From Campanula takesimana (Eukaryota > Streptophyta > Magnoliopsida > Asterales > Campanulaceae), in NCBI GenBank assembly GCA_026119855.1, contig JAOWBW010000271.1, positions 372,001 to 436,000 of the forward strand: a DNA stretch of 64,000 nt. Direction: 5' to 3'. The notes under the pieces are model-generated. The model saw nothing but the letters and a program-made list of their open reading frames with translations. It was not told the origin of the DNA and made no database searches. The position numbers and the translations under genes are program-made. Shown in pieces: positions 1 to 10,519 of this stretch. Each line of letters starts with the position of its first letter. Within the stretch, counting starts at the first letter, position 1.

Positions 1-1302
1 ATTTCTTTAGGTAGTCCATTTGAATAGACTAGGCTTAGGAATAGGGCTAGATATCAAGATTCAAGAAAAAAACAGTGTTGATTCGAGCCACGCGCCGCGC
101 CACGCGCCGCGCCACGCGCCGCGCCATGCGCCTATGCGCTATAACCCATTGTGCCACACGCCCCGTCAGGCAGGCGCATAAGTTATGCGCCCCTTGGCTC
201 ACGCACGCCTCTTTGCTCAACACGCCTCATTGATTGTAATTCAACACTTGGTGATTTATTGAAGACATGAAGACTTGAGGAAATTCAAACTATGCCAACG
301 ATCCAAAGGTGGTTAAATAACACGTATACACCCGCATCAAAGGACACATGTCCATAACGGTCATATTTGTGTTATGTGTCTAACGGCTATAAAGGACATG
401 TGCTCCACTCAATGAGCTCCAGTACATCTGTCCTTTAACCTTATCCACAAGGGATTTCTAACGGCTAGTTTTTGGAGCTCTACTATAAATACCCCATAAC
501 TTCAAACATTTGAAGTTGCTAAGAATCTCTGAATTTCTATCTCAAGCATTTGTTGAAGATTTGAAGATTGCCTTTGAATTCCCAGATTACTCAAGAACAT
601 CTTCATACCTTCATCCTTAGCCCAGATCCTCAAGCAAAAACACTTTAGTTTTATTGTGCTCTAAATCATAAAGATCTAAAGAGCCTTGAATCTAAATTCA
701 CACACGCACCTCTTTAAGTTTGATCACTTAGATCTTTCTTTAAGAGATTCACCGGTTTTGTCTAGGATTTGTTCTTTCATAGAATATTAGATCTTGAGTT
801 AGTGTATAAGCTCAAACGTTGTAATTTGTAACACTCTCTCATATTATAAGATCTACTTTAGAAATCCAAGACTAAATATCTTGGTAGAGGACGTAGATCA
901 TTTCCCGATCAAACCTCTCCAAATAGTGCGTATTAATTTCTTGACATTTACTTTCAAGTTATTATCTTATCTCACTATTTGCTTGTTTAATCATTGTAGA
1001 TTGATTGGATTGAATTGTGTTGTGTTTGTTATATCATTTGCCTTAGTTCCTTATTTCACTCACTTTGAGCCAAAATACTTAGAGTGTGTGTGCACCCCCT
1101 TTATCAAGCTTTGCGCCTATTTACTTAACTAAATTCCGCTGTGCATTTCACTCACTCACTTAGGCGCATTTCATAACGCTTATTTGATAAAGTGCGCATT
1201 TGCAATTGAATTTATCAAGGGTACAAAAAGAATTTTAAAACAGCTATTCACCCCCCCCCCTCTAGCTATTTTCCATACCCTTGTTTTCATTTGGAACCAA
1301 CA
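1..1302 (+). repeat. Copia LTR (solo or 3' LTR), truncated by window start
   Basis: This stretch aligns along its whole length, with clear divergence, to the LTRs at 1558-3008 and 21218-22658. Shared landmarks are the GCGCC-rich block near its start, a TATA box (TATAAATA at 484-491), the poly-C tract near 1250 and the end ...CCAACA at 1302. No initiator-Met primer site follows the end, unlike at 3011, so this is a solo LTR or the 3' LTR of an element lying to the left. The next five bases (CCAAT) would be the target duplication, but the left partner is outside the window. Confidence 0.85.
484..491 (+). promoter_or_regulatory. TATA box of the leftmost Copia LTR
   Basis: TATAAATA lies in the same context as in the two related LTRs (2176-2183 and 21826-21833), about 800 bp before the LTR end. 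It is the expected U3 promoter. Activity cannot be judged from sequence. Confidence 0.6.
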
Positions 1303-1557
1303 CCAATTAAGTTTTTAATAAGAGTTTTGTTCTTCTGGAAAATATTTGTACCTCTGTGTTCTCTTAATTCATGATTCAAGTCCTTCAAAACCTTTTCTAT
1401 GTGATCCAAATCCTCACCATCCTTACCAACCAACCCTATACATGTGTTGAAATCAAACCAAATCTCATTAACTTTTACCCCAAACGCCTCCATTCTAACA
1501 CAATCTGTTGATACGCTATCAACCACCGCACTTGACCCACGGCGCTCTGCATTCTTC
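1303..1557 (-). pseudogene. FAR1-related sequence (FRS) exon, C-terminal half, split by a Copia insertion
   Basis: Read on the minus strand this is open and encodes an acidic, helical C-terminal stretch. When the element at 1558-22658 and one copy of its TCTTC target duplication are left out, it continues in the same frame from the piece at 22664-22812. That piece has the SWIM-type zinc finger and the conserved segment after it (IP...L.R.TK.A) typical of FAR1/FHY3-family transcription factors. The family derives from Mutator-like transposases and acts in light signalling. On its far side the reading frame is cut by the LTR ending at 1302, so this one exon took two retroelements about 255 bp apart. 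Family assignment is from motif memory; it could also be a MULE transposase relic. Confidence 0.7.
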
Positions 1558-3008
1558 TGTTGGGTATGCCCACATATATCTCAGTTTTAATGTAATAGGA
1601 TTTATTAGATTTGATTGATCCATCACCTAAGTTTTATTTCATGGACTTTAGACCCACATGTAAGAAGTATTTATACTTCATTTTTTAGGTTGTCCATTGT
1701 TATAGATTAGGCTTAGAAATAGGGCAAGAAGATCAAGATTCAAGAAAAATCACTCAGTGAGTTTGAGCCGCGCCTATGCGCCTCCTGCGCCACGCGCCAT
1801 GCGCCTTCTTCATTTGCGCCATGCGCCTTTCAGAGCGCGCGCACAAGGATTTCTTCCTAGCTATGATACGCGCCTCTGCGCCCCTTGGTTTAAGCGCACA
1901 CATACTGTGCGCCTCTTGGCTCAAACGCGCCTCAAAGTGTTTATTCAACACTCAGTGATTTATTGAAGATTCAAAGACTTGAAGAGAATTCAAATTACGC
2001 CAATGATCCAACGGTGGTTAAAAGATGCATATGCGCCTAATCTATTGACACGTGTCCACAACGGTCACATTTATGTTGAGTGTCAAAATGGTCATAATAT
2101 ATGCTTGCTCCAATCAACGAGCGACAGCACATCTTATCCACAAGGATCTCCAACGGCTAGTTTTTTGAAGTTCACTATAAATACCCCATAACTTCAACAT
2201 TTTGAAGTTGCTGAGTTTTGCTAAGAATTTCAAGAATTTCTCTCTCAAAGCATTTGTTGAAGATTTGAAGATTGCCTTCGTTTTTCCAGGATTTTCTCAA
2301 GAACATCTTCATGCCTTCATCCTTAGCCCAGATCTTCAAGCTATAACACTTTAGTTTCATTGTGCTCTAAATCATAAAGATCTAAAGAGCCTTGATACTA
2401 AAATCACACACGCACCTCTTTAAGTTTGATCACTTAGATCCATCTTTTAGAGATACACCGGTTATTGTTTTGGATTTGTTCATTCATAGAAAATTAGATC
2501 TTGAGTTAGTGTAGAAGCTCAAAAGTTGTAATTTGTAACACTCACTCATTATATAAGATCTCCATTAGAAATCCAAGACTAACCATCTTGGTAGAGGACG
2601 TAGATCTTTCATTGATCGAACCTCTCCAAATAGCTTGTGTTATTATCTTGTCATTTACTTTCAAGTTATTATCTTCACTCACTATTTGCTTGTTTACTCA
2701 TTGTAGATTGATTGATCTGAATTGTGTTGTGTTGTTAACTCATTTGCCTTAGTTTCTTATTTCACCCACTTTGAGCCAAAATACTTAGAGTGTGTGTGCG
2801 CCCCCTTTATCATACTTTGCGCCTATTTACATTACTAAATTCCGCTGTGCATTTCACTCACTCACTTAGGCGCATATCATAACGCTTACTTGATAAAGTG
2901 AGTATTTGCAATTGAGTTTTTCAAGGGTACGAAAAGAATTTTAAAACAGCTATTCACCCCCCCCCCTCTAGCTATTTTTCATACCCTTGTTGCCCTTTGG
3001 GACCAACA
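1558..3008 (+). repeat. 5' LTR of the outer Copia element
   Basis: A 1451-bp LTR from TGTTGGG to CCAACA, nearly identical to 21218-22658. It holds a block rich in GCGCC/GCGCCT (about 1765-1930), a TATA box at 2176-2183, a poly-C tract near 2957 and the LTR end directly before the primer site. The 3' LTR lacks 10 bp near 21717 that are present here at about 2050. Confidence 0.95.
2176..2183 (+). promoter_or_regulatory. TATA box in the 5' LTR
   Basis: TATAAATA followed by a C-rich start region; conserved at 21826-21833 in the 3' LTR and 484-491 in the leftmost LTR. Likely promoter for the genomic RNA. Confidence 0.65.
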
Positions 3009-3010
3009 AG

Positions 3011-3022
3011 TGGTATCAGAGC
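3011..3022 (+). other. Primer binding site, initiator Met tRNA
   Basis: TGGTATCAGAGC two bases after the LTR end is the standard plant Copia primer site complementary to the 3' end of initiator Met tRNA. Confidence 0.92.
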
Positions 3023-3081
3023 AAACACCTTTATAAAACTTTTTCGTTTTTCAAGCTTAACAGCTTGGGTGCCGATTCTAA

Positions 3082-4512
3082 ATGGCAAACTCAAAACCTA
3101 TGGCAACTGCAAACTACACTCACGTTCCGGTCTTTGATGAAGATCATTTTGACGTGTGGAAATTCAGCATATTGACTCATCTCAACTCAATTGATGAAAG
3201 GCTCCATGACACCGTCGTTTATGGACCTTACATTCCTATGAGAGCGAATCCAAATCCGCGCACAAATGCTGTTCAACCAACCGTCAAGAAACCAAAAGAG
3301 GAATGGACTGAGGAAGAAACAAGAAGAGTTGCAAATGATGGCAAAGCAAGAAACATACTTCTAAGCACTCTAAGCACGGCTATGAAACAACAAGTCATGC
3401 ATTGTGCTACCGCTAATGAGCTATGGGATGCTATTGAAGAGCATATTGAAGGAGACACCGTATGCAAGGAAAACAAGAAATATGAAGTTCAAAAGAGATT
3501 CAACAATTTCTCTCAACTCTCCGGTGAAACCTTAAGACAAACCTATGAACGCTACTGTGAAATTATAAATCTATGTATTTCACTTGGCATGAAGTTTTCT
3601 AACAAAGATTTGAATGTCAATTTTCTCCAAGCCTTTGGATCAAGATATCTACATAAATCCAGCGCTCTTGAAGACTCCGGAACTTTAGATGTATGGACTT
3701 TAAGAAACCTTTATGCTAATCTCAAGGTTTATGAGCTCAAACTCCAACGAATCAGCGAAACTGAAGGAAAGTCAAAATCTATGGCTATGATGGCGCATAG
3801 GGAAGCTGCGCCTACACCTGCGCCTGCGCCTGCTCCTGCGCCGGCACAAGATGAGAAAAGTTCAGATCCAAAAATTTCTACTTCTGAGCTATTGGACATG
3901 GACGATGAAGACTTCGCTTTATTTGTGAAGAGATTCCAGAAGTTTAGAAAATTTACCAAGCCCGGCTCAACCAGCAAATTTCAAGGATCTACCAGCAGAG
4001 CTCCTCCTAAGTTCACGAGGAGCAGTGACTCAAAAAGAAAAGAAGACCTTGTTTGTTTTAATTGCAGGAAACCAGGACATTTTGCTTCAAGCTGCCCAAC
4101 TCCAAAATTTGAATATATGCAGAAGAAGAGCAGCCATACTCCCAAGTTCACTCCCAAATTCACTCGACACAAGGGAATGGTTGCGGAAGAAGAAGCACCA
4201 GCAAATGAGCACAACACTTGGATTGAAACAGACTCCGATGAGAGCGATGAAGATTCCGATGATGGACTTGTTTGTTTGATGGCAAATGATGATGAAGTGG
4301 ATACTTATGATTCTGATGATGACTTCTCCAAGGATGTTCCCGATATGAATGCCTTGAATAAACCTATCAAGAAATCTGCAGGTTTTCAAGAAGTGAAAAA
4401 GAAGAAAGGACCAACCATTAGCGAGCTCGTTGAACAAGGATTTCTCACTCCGGCTCAAAGCGATGGTGGATTGTTATTCTCACGATGTGATCTTAGTCAA
4501 GGAACAAGTTGA
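3082..4512 (+). CDS. gag: Copia gag polyprotein
   Basis: An open 476-residue frame starting 60 bp after the primer site. It encodes the capsid/nucleocapsid precursor that packages the element RNA into cytoplasmic particles. Residues ~15-230 have the plant Copia gag (UBN2-like) pattern with FDVWK near the start. Residues ~245-260 are an Ala-Pro run written with GCGCCT/GCGCCTGC codons, echoing the motif that fills the element's noncoding parts. A CCHC zinc knuckle lies at residues ~325-338 (CFNC...H...C), followed by an acidic Asp/Glu/Ser-rich tail. It stops with TGA at 4510; a second CCHC follows in another frame. It is open and plausibly functional, in contrast to the pol after it. Confidence 0.9.
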   Translation: MANSKPMATANYTHVPVFDEDHFDVWKFSILTHLNSIDERLHDTVVYGPYIPMRANPNPRTNAVQPTVKKPKEEWTEEETRRVANDGKARNILLSTLSTAMKQQVMHCATANELWDAIEEHIEGDTVCKENKKYEVQKRFNNFSQLSGETLRQTYERYCEIINLCISLGMKFSNKDLNVNFLQAFGSRYLHKSSALEDSGTLDVWTLRNLYANLKVYELKLQRISETEGKSKSMAMMAHREAAPTPAPAPAPAPAQDEKSSDPKISTSELLDMDDEDFALFVKRFQKFRKFTKPGSTSKFQGSTSRAPPKFTRSSDSKRKEDLVCFNCRKPGHFASSCPTPKFEYMQKKSSHTPKFTPKFTRHKGMVAEEEAPANEHNTWIETDSDESDEDSDDGLVCLMANDDEVDTYDSDDDFSKDVPDMNALNKPIKKSAGFQEVKKKKGPTISELVEQGFLTPAQSDGGLLFSRCDLSQGTS

Positions 4513-4514
4513 GA

Positions 4515-5169
4515 AAAGGAGCATACATTAGACCTCAAGTTGAACCAACTGCTCCAATCTCCAAAATCAATGATGATGAAGTGATTGGTGGCTTTCATCA
4601 TTGTTCCATTTGTGATTGTTCAGGACACAAGGCCGTGGAATGTCTTCTGCGATTCACTCCCAATGCCAAAGGACGTAAAAATCCTAAGGTCAAGCAAGAG
4701 TGGGTTGTCAAAAGTTGCTAACCCTAGGACCCAAAAGGAATAAAGGGGACCTGCTTAAATGTCTATATTTCAGGTTCTTTGTTTCATGGCTGGATCTTCA
4801 AAAGCTAGAAATTATGAATGGATTCTCGATAGTGGGTGTTCAAGACACATGACTGGAGATGAATCCTTATTAGAAGATGTCCATGAAGAAAGAGGTCCCT
4901 CCGTAACATTTGGTGATAATAACAAAGGTCAAGTTGTGGCATATGAAAAGCTCAAGAAAGACAAAGTGTGCATTGAAAGAGTCTCACTCGTCGAAGGGCT
5001 CAAGCACAACTTATTATCCATATCTCAATTCTGCGACAAAGGATTAGAATGCCATTTCACTTCAACGCAATGTCTTATCAAGAATGGCAAAACTGGAGCT
5101 ATCTTACTCACGGGATATCGTAAGACAAATATTTATATTATTGATTTCCATAGTATGAACTCTAGTACT
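4515..5169 (+). pseudogene. pol: 5' part of outer Copia pol (second zinc knuckle, protease)
   Basis: Two short open pieces follow gag. One (to 4721) is in a different frame from gag and carries another CCHC pattern at 4602-4643. The next (4759 onward), back in gag's frame, has the Copia aspartic protease motif DSGCSRHMTG and continues open until the nested Copia element begins at 5170. The protease would release gag and pol products. Frame change and stops after gag mean no simple gag-pol fusion can be made, though programmed recoding cannot be excluded for the first boundary. The remainder of the gene resumes at 13589. Confidence 0.85.
5165..5169. other. Target-site duplication (GTACT) of the inner Copia
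   Basis: GTACT here and at 13584-13588 directly flanks the TG...CA ends of the inner element, proving a single insertion into the outer pol gene. Confidence 0.93.
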
Positions 5170-6686
5170 TGTTGGGTTTCCAAGTAACATGCGCAGCGGA
5201 ATTTAGCAATTAAAATTTTAAGAAACCCAAACCCATGGATCCGTTCATATGATTAAATCAAATACAACAACATGAATATAGGATAAAACTAACCCTTGAT
5301 GGCTATCAAAATTTTTCTTGGTCTTTGGTGGAGATTTGAAAACTTGATCACGATCACAAAGCTTGAACACGAACTTTGAAGATGATGATTTTCACCCTCT
5401 AGCGGTATCCACACTTCGAACGAATATCAAAGGAGCTTCGTTGATCTTGGTTGCTAGACCAAATATTATGAAACACACTTTCACAATATAATAAAGAACT
5501 ATATGGAATTTATTTGTGAATTATTTTGTTCCTCAATCAAGGATATCTTAGAACAAAATAAATTCTCTCTCAAACTCTTTGAGACTCACAAAAGCACTTG
5601 TTAATATGGTCTGGCCGAATTGGGGTTTTTATACACAATTAATACCTATTCCAAATAGGAATCTTGTGCCAAAAACCTTTCCTAATCGAATTAGGAAATT
5701 TCCAGTCGGCATACCGGGCGCCCGCCTGGTACCCCCCGAGCGCCCGCTCATTTGGACAGAAAGTTCAATTCTTTTCTAGCTTGTTCAGGCGCCCGCCTGG
5801 TGCAACCCAAGCGCCCGCTTGGTTGACCAGGAGGCCCAGAACTTTCCAGAAATTCCTTGGAAGTCCTCCGACCCTAATTGCCAATATAGTCCTTTTATTT
5901 AAGATTCGTTCTATTGTGTGTGACCCTCTAGGATTATACTAAGTTGGCAATGGGCTCAAACATGATCCCATAAGATATGATTAGGTTCTAGCAAACCATC
6001 ATACCTACCCAAATAGTATAACTAGATACAAGTTCGCATTCCTTTAGAATATGTCACAATCCCTTTGTCCACGATGTCATTGAACACAAGTCATGGTCAA
6101 AGAGTCAACTTGTTTCGTTCAATACTTTCTCGATTCCGAATATGTTGATAATCCAAATGACATTGATCCAATCAATTCATTTGAGTCCGGCCGAACATTT
6201 CATCAACATCATTCCTACGAGAGGCCCAAGCTTGACATCTCTCCGTGGAGGGACAAATCCATTTAGCTTATTATTCTTCCCAACGGGAATCCGATTATAC
6301 CAATCATACCCTTTATAACTACCGTGTTAAGGTAGCGTTTGAATATGTCAAACACAATGTTCATCAAGTGGAAGACTATAATAACTTCATGTCTAAGGAT
6401 TCAAATGACATAACTAATATGAGATATATGTATGACATAGACCATGACATAAATCTCATACAGCGGGTCATGTCCAGTACCTTGTTCCAAACAAGTACCC
6501 AAAAATCTAACATGATCATCCCATGATCATTTAGCCTTTATACTAGTGCTTAATAAGTACTAGGGACGGGGATTATTATAAGTAAACATGAACAACAATA
6601 ATAATCAAAACATCTCTTTATTGATATGAAATAAATGATAACAATTACAACGTTTATTAAACGTGCCTAGGGCACCACTACCAACA
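5170..6686 (-). repeat. 3' LTR of the inner Copia
   Basis: 1517 bp, nearly identical to 12070-13583. It contains GC-rich GCGCCCGC-type short repeats (about 5708-5825) and a minus-strand TATA box (TATAAAAA, 5626-5633). Confidence 0.95.
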
Positions 6687-6700
6687 ATATCCCACTTGCC

Positions 6701-9700
6701 CTAGGCCCAAACTCCCATGTATCTAATACCCATGGACCTAACATGACCATCATGTTTAGCTTGTGGAAGTCCCTTTGTTAGCGGGTCCGCAACATTGTCA
6801 TCAGTAGGTACTCTGCATATATTTACGTCTCCCCTATCAACGATCTCTCGAATGATATGAAAACGCCTAAGTATGTGTTTGGATTTCTGATGTGCTCTTG
6901 GTTCCTTTGCTTGAGCAATAGCACCATTATTGTCGCAATAAAGGTCTATTGGATTAGCAATACTAGGAACCACTTCAAGTTCAGTTATGAACTTCTTAAT
7001 CCAAACAGCTTCCTTTGCAGCATCCGATGCAGCAATATACTCAGCTTCTGTTGTAGAATCAGCGGTTGTACTTTTCTTGGAACTCTTCCAGCTTACAGTT
7101 CCACCATTTAACACAAACACAAAACCCGATTGCGATCGGCTATCATCTTTGTCGGTTTGGAAGCTTGCATCCGTGTAAGCATTTACAACGAGATCATCCT
7201 CCATTCCTCCATAGACTAAAAACGAGTCTTTAGTTCTTCTCAAGTACTTAAGAATCGCTTTTACAGCTATCCAGTGATTTTTGCCAGGGTCGGATTGATA
7301 TCTACTTGTCATGCTCAAAGCATAAGATACATCCGGCCTAGTACAAATCATGGCATACATGATGGACCCAATTGCCGAAGCATATGGAACATCATTCATT
7401 TTCTCACGCTCATCTTTTGTCTTAGGACATTGAGTCTTGCTTAGAGAAACTCCATGTAACACGGGCAAGGTGCCTCTCTTAGAATTTTCCATACGGAATC
7501 TTCTAATGACCTTGTCAATGTATGTACTTTGGCTTAAACCAAGTAGCCTTCTTGATCTATCTCTATAGATCTTAATGCCAAGAATATATGCGGCTTCACC
7601 CATATCTTTCATTGCGAAGCACTTTCCTAACCAAGTCTTCACAGACTGAAGTGTAGGAATGTCGTTTCCAATGAGCAATATGTCATCCACATATAAAATA
7701 AGGAATAGCACTATGCTCCCACTAATCTTCTTGTATACACAAGGCTCATCCTCGTTTTTTATGAAACCAAACTCTTTGACCGATTCATCAAAACGGAGAT
7801 TCCAACTCCTTGAAGCTTGCTTCAATCCATAGATAGATCTCTGCAATTTGCATACTTTAGAATCTTGTTCAAAACCTTCTGGTTGTGTTATATACACATC
7901 CTCTTGAAGTTTTCCATTCAGGAAAGCGGTTTTGACGTCCATCTGCCATATTTCATAGTCATGATATGCGGCAATGGCAAGCAAAATTCTTATAGACTTG
8001 ATCATTGCTACGGGTGAAAAGGTCTCATCATAGTCAATACCATGAACTTGCCTATAACCTTTCGCTACAAGTCTAGCTTTGTAAGTATGCACCTTCCCAT
8101 CCATGTCAGTGTTCTTCTTGAAGACCCATTTGCATCCTATGGTTTTTACACCTTCGGGTGCATCAATCAAATTCCAAACTTGATTGTCTTGCATGGATTG
8201 CAATTCGGATTCCATGGCTCCAAGCCACTTGTCCGAATCAGGAGAAGACATCGCCTCTTCGTAGGTTGACGGTTCATCATTCTTAATGATTTCTACCTCA
8301 TTACTATCCGTTACGAGAAATCCATATCTCTCGGGCTCGGATCGTAACCTACTAGATCTGCGAGTTGCTTGTGTATTTTGAACAGGTTCCACAACTCCTT
8401 GTGGTTCTTGTTCATGTTCCACTATTGGTTCAATGTTATTTTCTGGGTCTCGAATTTCTTCAAGATTTATTTTACTCCCACTGATTTCTTTGGAGAGAAA
8501 CTCTTTCTCTAGAAAGACACCAGTTCGGGCAACAAACACTTTGTTGTCCTCGCGGTTGTAAAAGTAATATCCTCTAGTTTCCTTAGGATATCCCACGAAA
8601 ATACATTTATCAGATTTGTGTGCAAGTTTGTCTGAGACAAGTCTTTTGACAAAAGCTTCGCAACCCCAAATCTTCATGAAAAACAGACAAGGCTTCTTTC
8701 CGCTCCACATCTCATATGGAGTCTTATGAACCGATTTAGTTGGAACACGATTTAGTGTGAAAGCAGCGGTTTCTAGGGCGTAACCCCAAAAGGATATTGG
8801 AAGATCAACTTGACTCATCATTGATCGAACCATGTCTAACAAAGTCCGATTCCTCCTCTCAGACACACCATTCCATTGTGGTGTTCCGGGTGGAGTCAAT
8901 TGTGAAACTATTCCACAATTCTTTAGATGATCATCAAATTCTTGACTCAAGTATTCACCACCACGATCTGATCGAAGTGCCTTAATACTTTTGCCAAGTT
9001 GTTTTTCTACTTCATTTTGAAATATTCTAAATATCTCAAACGCTTCACTTTTATGTTTCATTAGGTAAACATACCCAAATCTACTATAATCATCAGTGAA
9101 GGTTATGAAGTATTGAAATCCTCCCCTAGCATTGCTACTTAATGGTCCGCATACATCGGAATGTATCAACCCCAATAAGTCACTTGCCCTTTCACCTAGC
9201 TTGGTAAAAGGTGTCTTAGTCATTTTTCCAAGAAGACACGACTCACAAGTATCATATGACTCGAGGTCACATGAACCTAAAAGTCCGTCCCCATGGAGTT
9301 TTGAGATACGCTTCTCATTAATATGACCAAGACGGCAATGCCATAAATAGGTATGATTTACATCATTAGGTTTAGATTTCTTATTTACATGATAGACATT
9401 GTTATTATTTTCATTCTTGACATCCAAGATATAAAGGCCATTAAATGAATTAGCAATACCATAAAGCACATCATTTAAATAAATAGAAAATTTCTTATTC
9501 TCAATAAGAAACTTAAAACCTTCATTATCTAAACATGAAATTGAAATAATATTTCTGCTTAAATCCGGAACATAATAACAATTGTTCAAAACAAGAATTA
9601 ATCCGGAAGGTAAAGTGACTTCATAAGTCCCTACGGCTAATGCAGCAACTCTTGCTCCATTTCCCACACGTAGATCTACTTCACCTTCTTTAAGCATTCT

Positions 9701-10021
9701 CCTATTCTTTAGTCCCTGCACATTTAGACAAATGTGAGAACCACATCCGGTATCCAATACCCAAGAATCAGTGGTAGAAAGGAGAATATCTATCATATAG
9801 ATACCTGAAGTCGATGCAGCCTTGCTGCTCTTCTTCTTCTTTTGCTCTTCCAAGAAAGCCTTGCAATTACGTTTCCAATGACCAATTTCTTGACAATGGA
9901 AACAAATTGCATCCTTTTGTGAATCAGGTTTTGCCTCAGAAGCCTTGGCAACCTTTGCCTTGCTTATTTTGGGTTTGAAAACTTTCTTACCCTTTCCTTT
10001 GGCACTAGCCTTCTTATCATT
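6701..10021 (-). CDS. pol: Inner Copia pol polyprotein (zinc knuckle-PR-IN-RT-RNH)
   Basis: A single open frame of 1106 codons on the minus strand with no internal stop. From its N-terminus it has a Lys-rich stretch, a CCHC zinc knuckle (CFHC...H...C, near 9905), the protease motif DTGCGSH (near 9745), the integrase HHCC zinc region and catalytic core, reverse transcriptase with YVDDILL (near 7690), and RNase H with the TEAEY motif (near 7035). The order PR-IN-RT-RNH defines Copia. The frame begins just after a TGA at 10022-10024 without a convincing ATG, so it was originally part of a gag-pol fusion. It would supply protease, integrase and reverse transcriptase. Being intact, it could act in trans if translated from another copy's message. 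Confidence 0.93.
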   Translation of the reverse strand, partial: NDKKASAKGKGKKVFKPKISKAKVAKASEAKPDSQKDAICFHCQEIGHWKRNCKAFLEEQKKKKSSKAASTSGIYMIDILLSTTDSWVLDTGCGSHICLNVQGLKNRRMLKEGEVDLRVGNGARVAALAVGTYEVTLPSGLILVLNNCYYVPDLSRNIISISCLDNEGFKFLIENKKFSIYLNDVLYGIANSFNGLYILDVKNENNNNVYHVNKKSKPNDVNHTYLWHCRLGHINEKRISKLHGDGLLGSCDLESYDTCESCLLGKMTKTPFTKLGERASDLLGLIHSDVCGPLSSNARGGFQYFITFTDDYSRFGYVYLMKHKSEAFEIFRIFQNEVEKQLGKSIKALRSDRGGEYLSQEFDDHLKNCGIVSQLTPPGTPQWNGVSERRNRTLLDMVRSMMSQVDLPISFWGYALETAAFTLNRVPTKSVHKTPYEMWSGKKPCLFFMKIWGCEAFVKRLVSDKLAHKSDKCIFVGYPKETRGYYFYNREDNKVFVARTGVFLEKEFLSKEISGSKINLEEIRDPENNIEPIVEHEQEPQGVVEPVQNTQATRRSSRLRSEPERYGFLVTDSNEVEIIKNDEPSTYEEAMSSPDSDKWLGAMESELQSMQDNQVWNLIDAPEGVKTIGCKWVFKKNTDMDGKVHTYKARLVAKGYRQVHGIDYDETFSPVAMIKSIRILLAIAAYHDYEIWQMDVKTAFLNGKLQEDVYITQPEGFEQDSKVCKLQRSIYGLKQASRSWNLRFDESVKEFGFIKNEDEPCVYKKISGSIVLFLILYVDDILLIGNDIPTLQSVKTWLGKCFAMKDMGEAAYILGIKIYRDRSRRLLGLSQSTYIDKVIRRFRMENSKRGTLPVLHGVSLSKTQCPKTKDEREKMNDVPYASAIGSIMYAMICTRPDVSYALSMTSRYQSDPGKNHWIAVKAILKYLRRTKDSFLVYGGMEDDLVVNAYTDASFQTDKDDSRSQSGFVFVLNGGTVSWKSSKKSTTADSTTEAEYIAASDAAKEAVWIKKFITELEVVPSIANPIDLYCDNNGAIAQAKEPRAHQKSKHILRRFHIIREIVDRGDVNICRVPTDDNVADPLTKGLPQAKHDGHVRSMGIRYMGVWA

Positions 10022-10025
10022 TCAC

Positions 10026-10519
10026 AAAAATGAATTCCGTGGCTAGCTCCATGGGATTGGATAGCCAAGTTTCTCAAGGTGCTCTACATAACCTTTCATT
10101 TTAAGAAAGTGAGGACTCACTTGTTGCCCTTCATTCATTTTACTAGTAATGAATGCAACAATGGTCTTGTACCTCTCTTGCCTAGCTTGCTCTTGAAACA
10201 TGGTTCTCAACTCCACGCCTATCCCATAGGCTTCCAAATGTTACAAACTTTGTTAGAGTTTTGAACACATAGCAGCAAGCATGAGACAACTTACATCTCT
10301 AGAATCATTACGATGTTTCTTGTAATTGTCTCTTTCTACCCTAGGGGCAGTAGGCGGTGGTTCAGCAGGGAGAGATCCATCGAGAATGTACAACTTATCT
10401 TCTTGCCTAAGAACGATTCTTATGCTACGGATCCAATCCATAAAGTTAGTACCATTCTCTTCGAGCTTATCCTTCTCAAGGATCGATCGCAACGACATTG
10501 ATTGAGTGTTATTAGTCAT
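10026..10519 (-). pseudogene. gag: Inner Copia gag remnant
   Basis: Reading starts at an ATG at 10519 and shows the Copia gag N-terminus (a Trp/Arg-rich capsid segment), then the conserved core with the motif FQEQARQERYKT. Two in-frame TAA codons lie near 10250. After the segment ending near 10050 the rest of the capsid is missing and the frame runs into a TAG. The next recognisable part is the zinc knuckle inside the pol frame. So gag carries two nonsense codons, an internal deletion and a broken junction. This copy cannot make its own capsid, which is odd beside an intact pol. Confidence 0.8.

Noticed and set aside
1754..1966. Arg/Ala-rich small proteins in the LTR (also at 21414-21626)
   Set aside because: They are translations of GCGCC repeats on both strands within an LTR, with no start context or homology.
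3011..3022. tRNA gene
   Set aside because: Only the 12-nt complement of a tRNA end is present at this and the other primer sites; no cloverleaf could be traced.
4087..4458. 123-codon minus-strand frame inside gag
   Set aside because: Shadow of the gag coding sequence.
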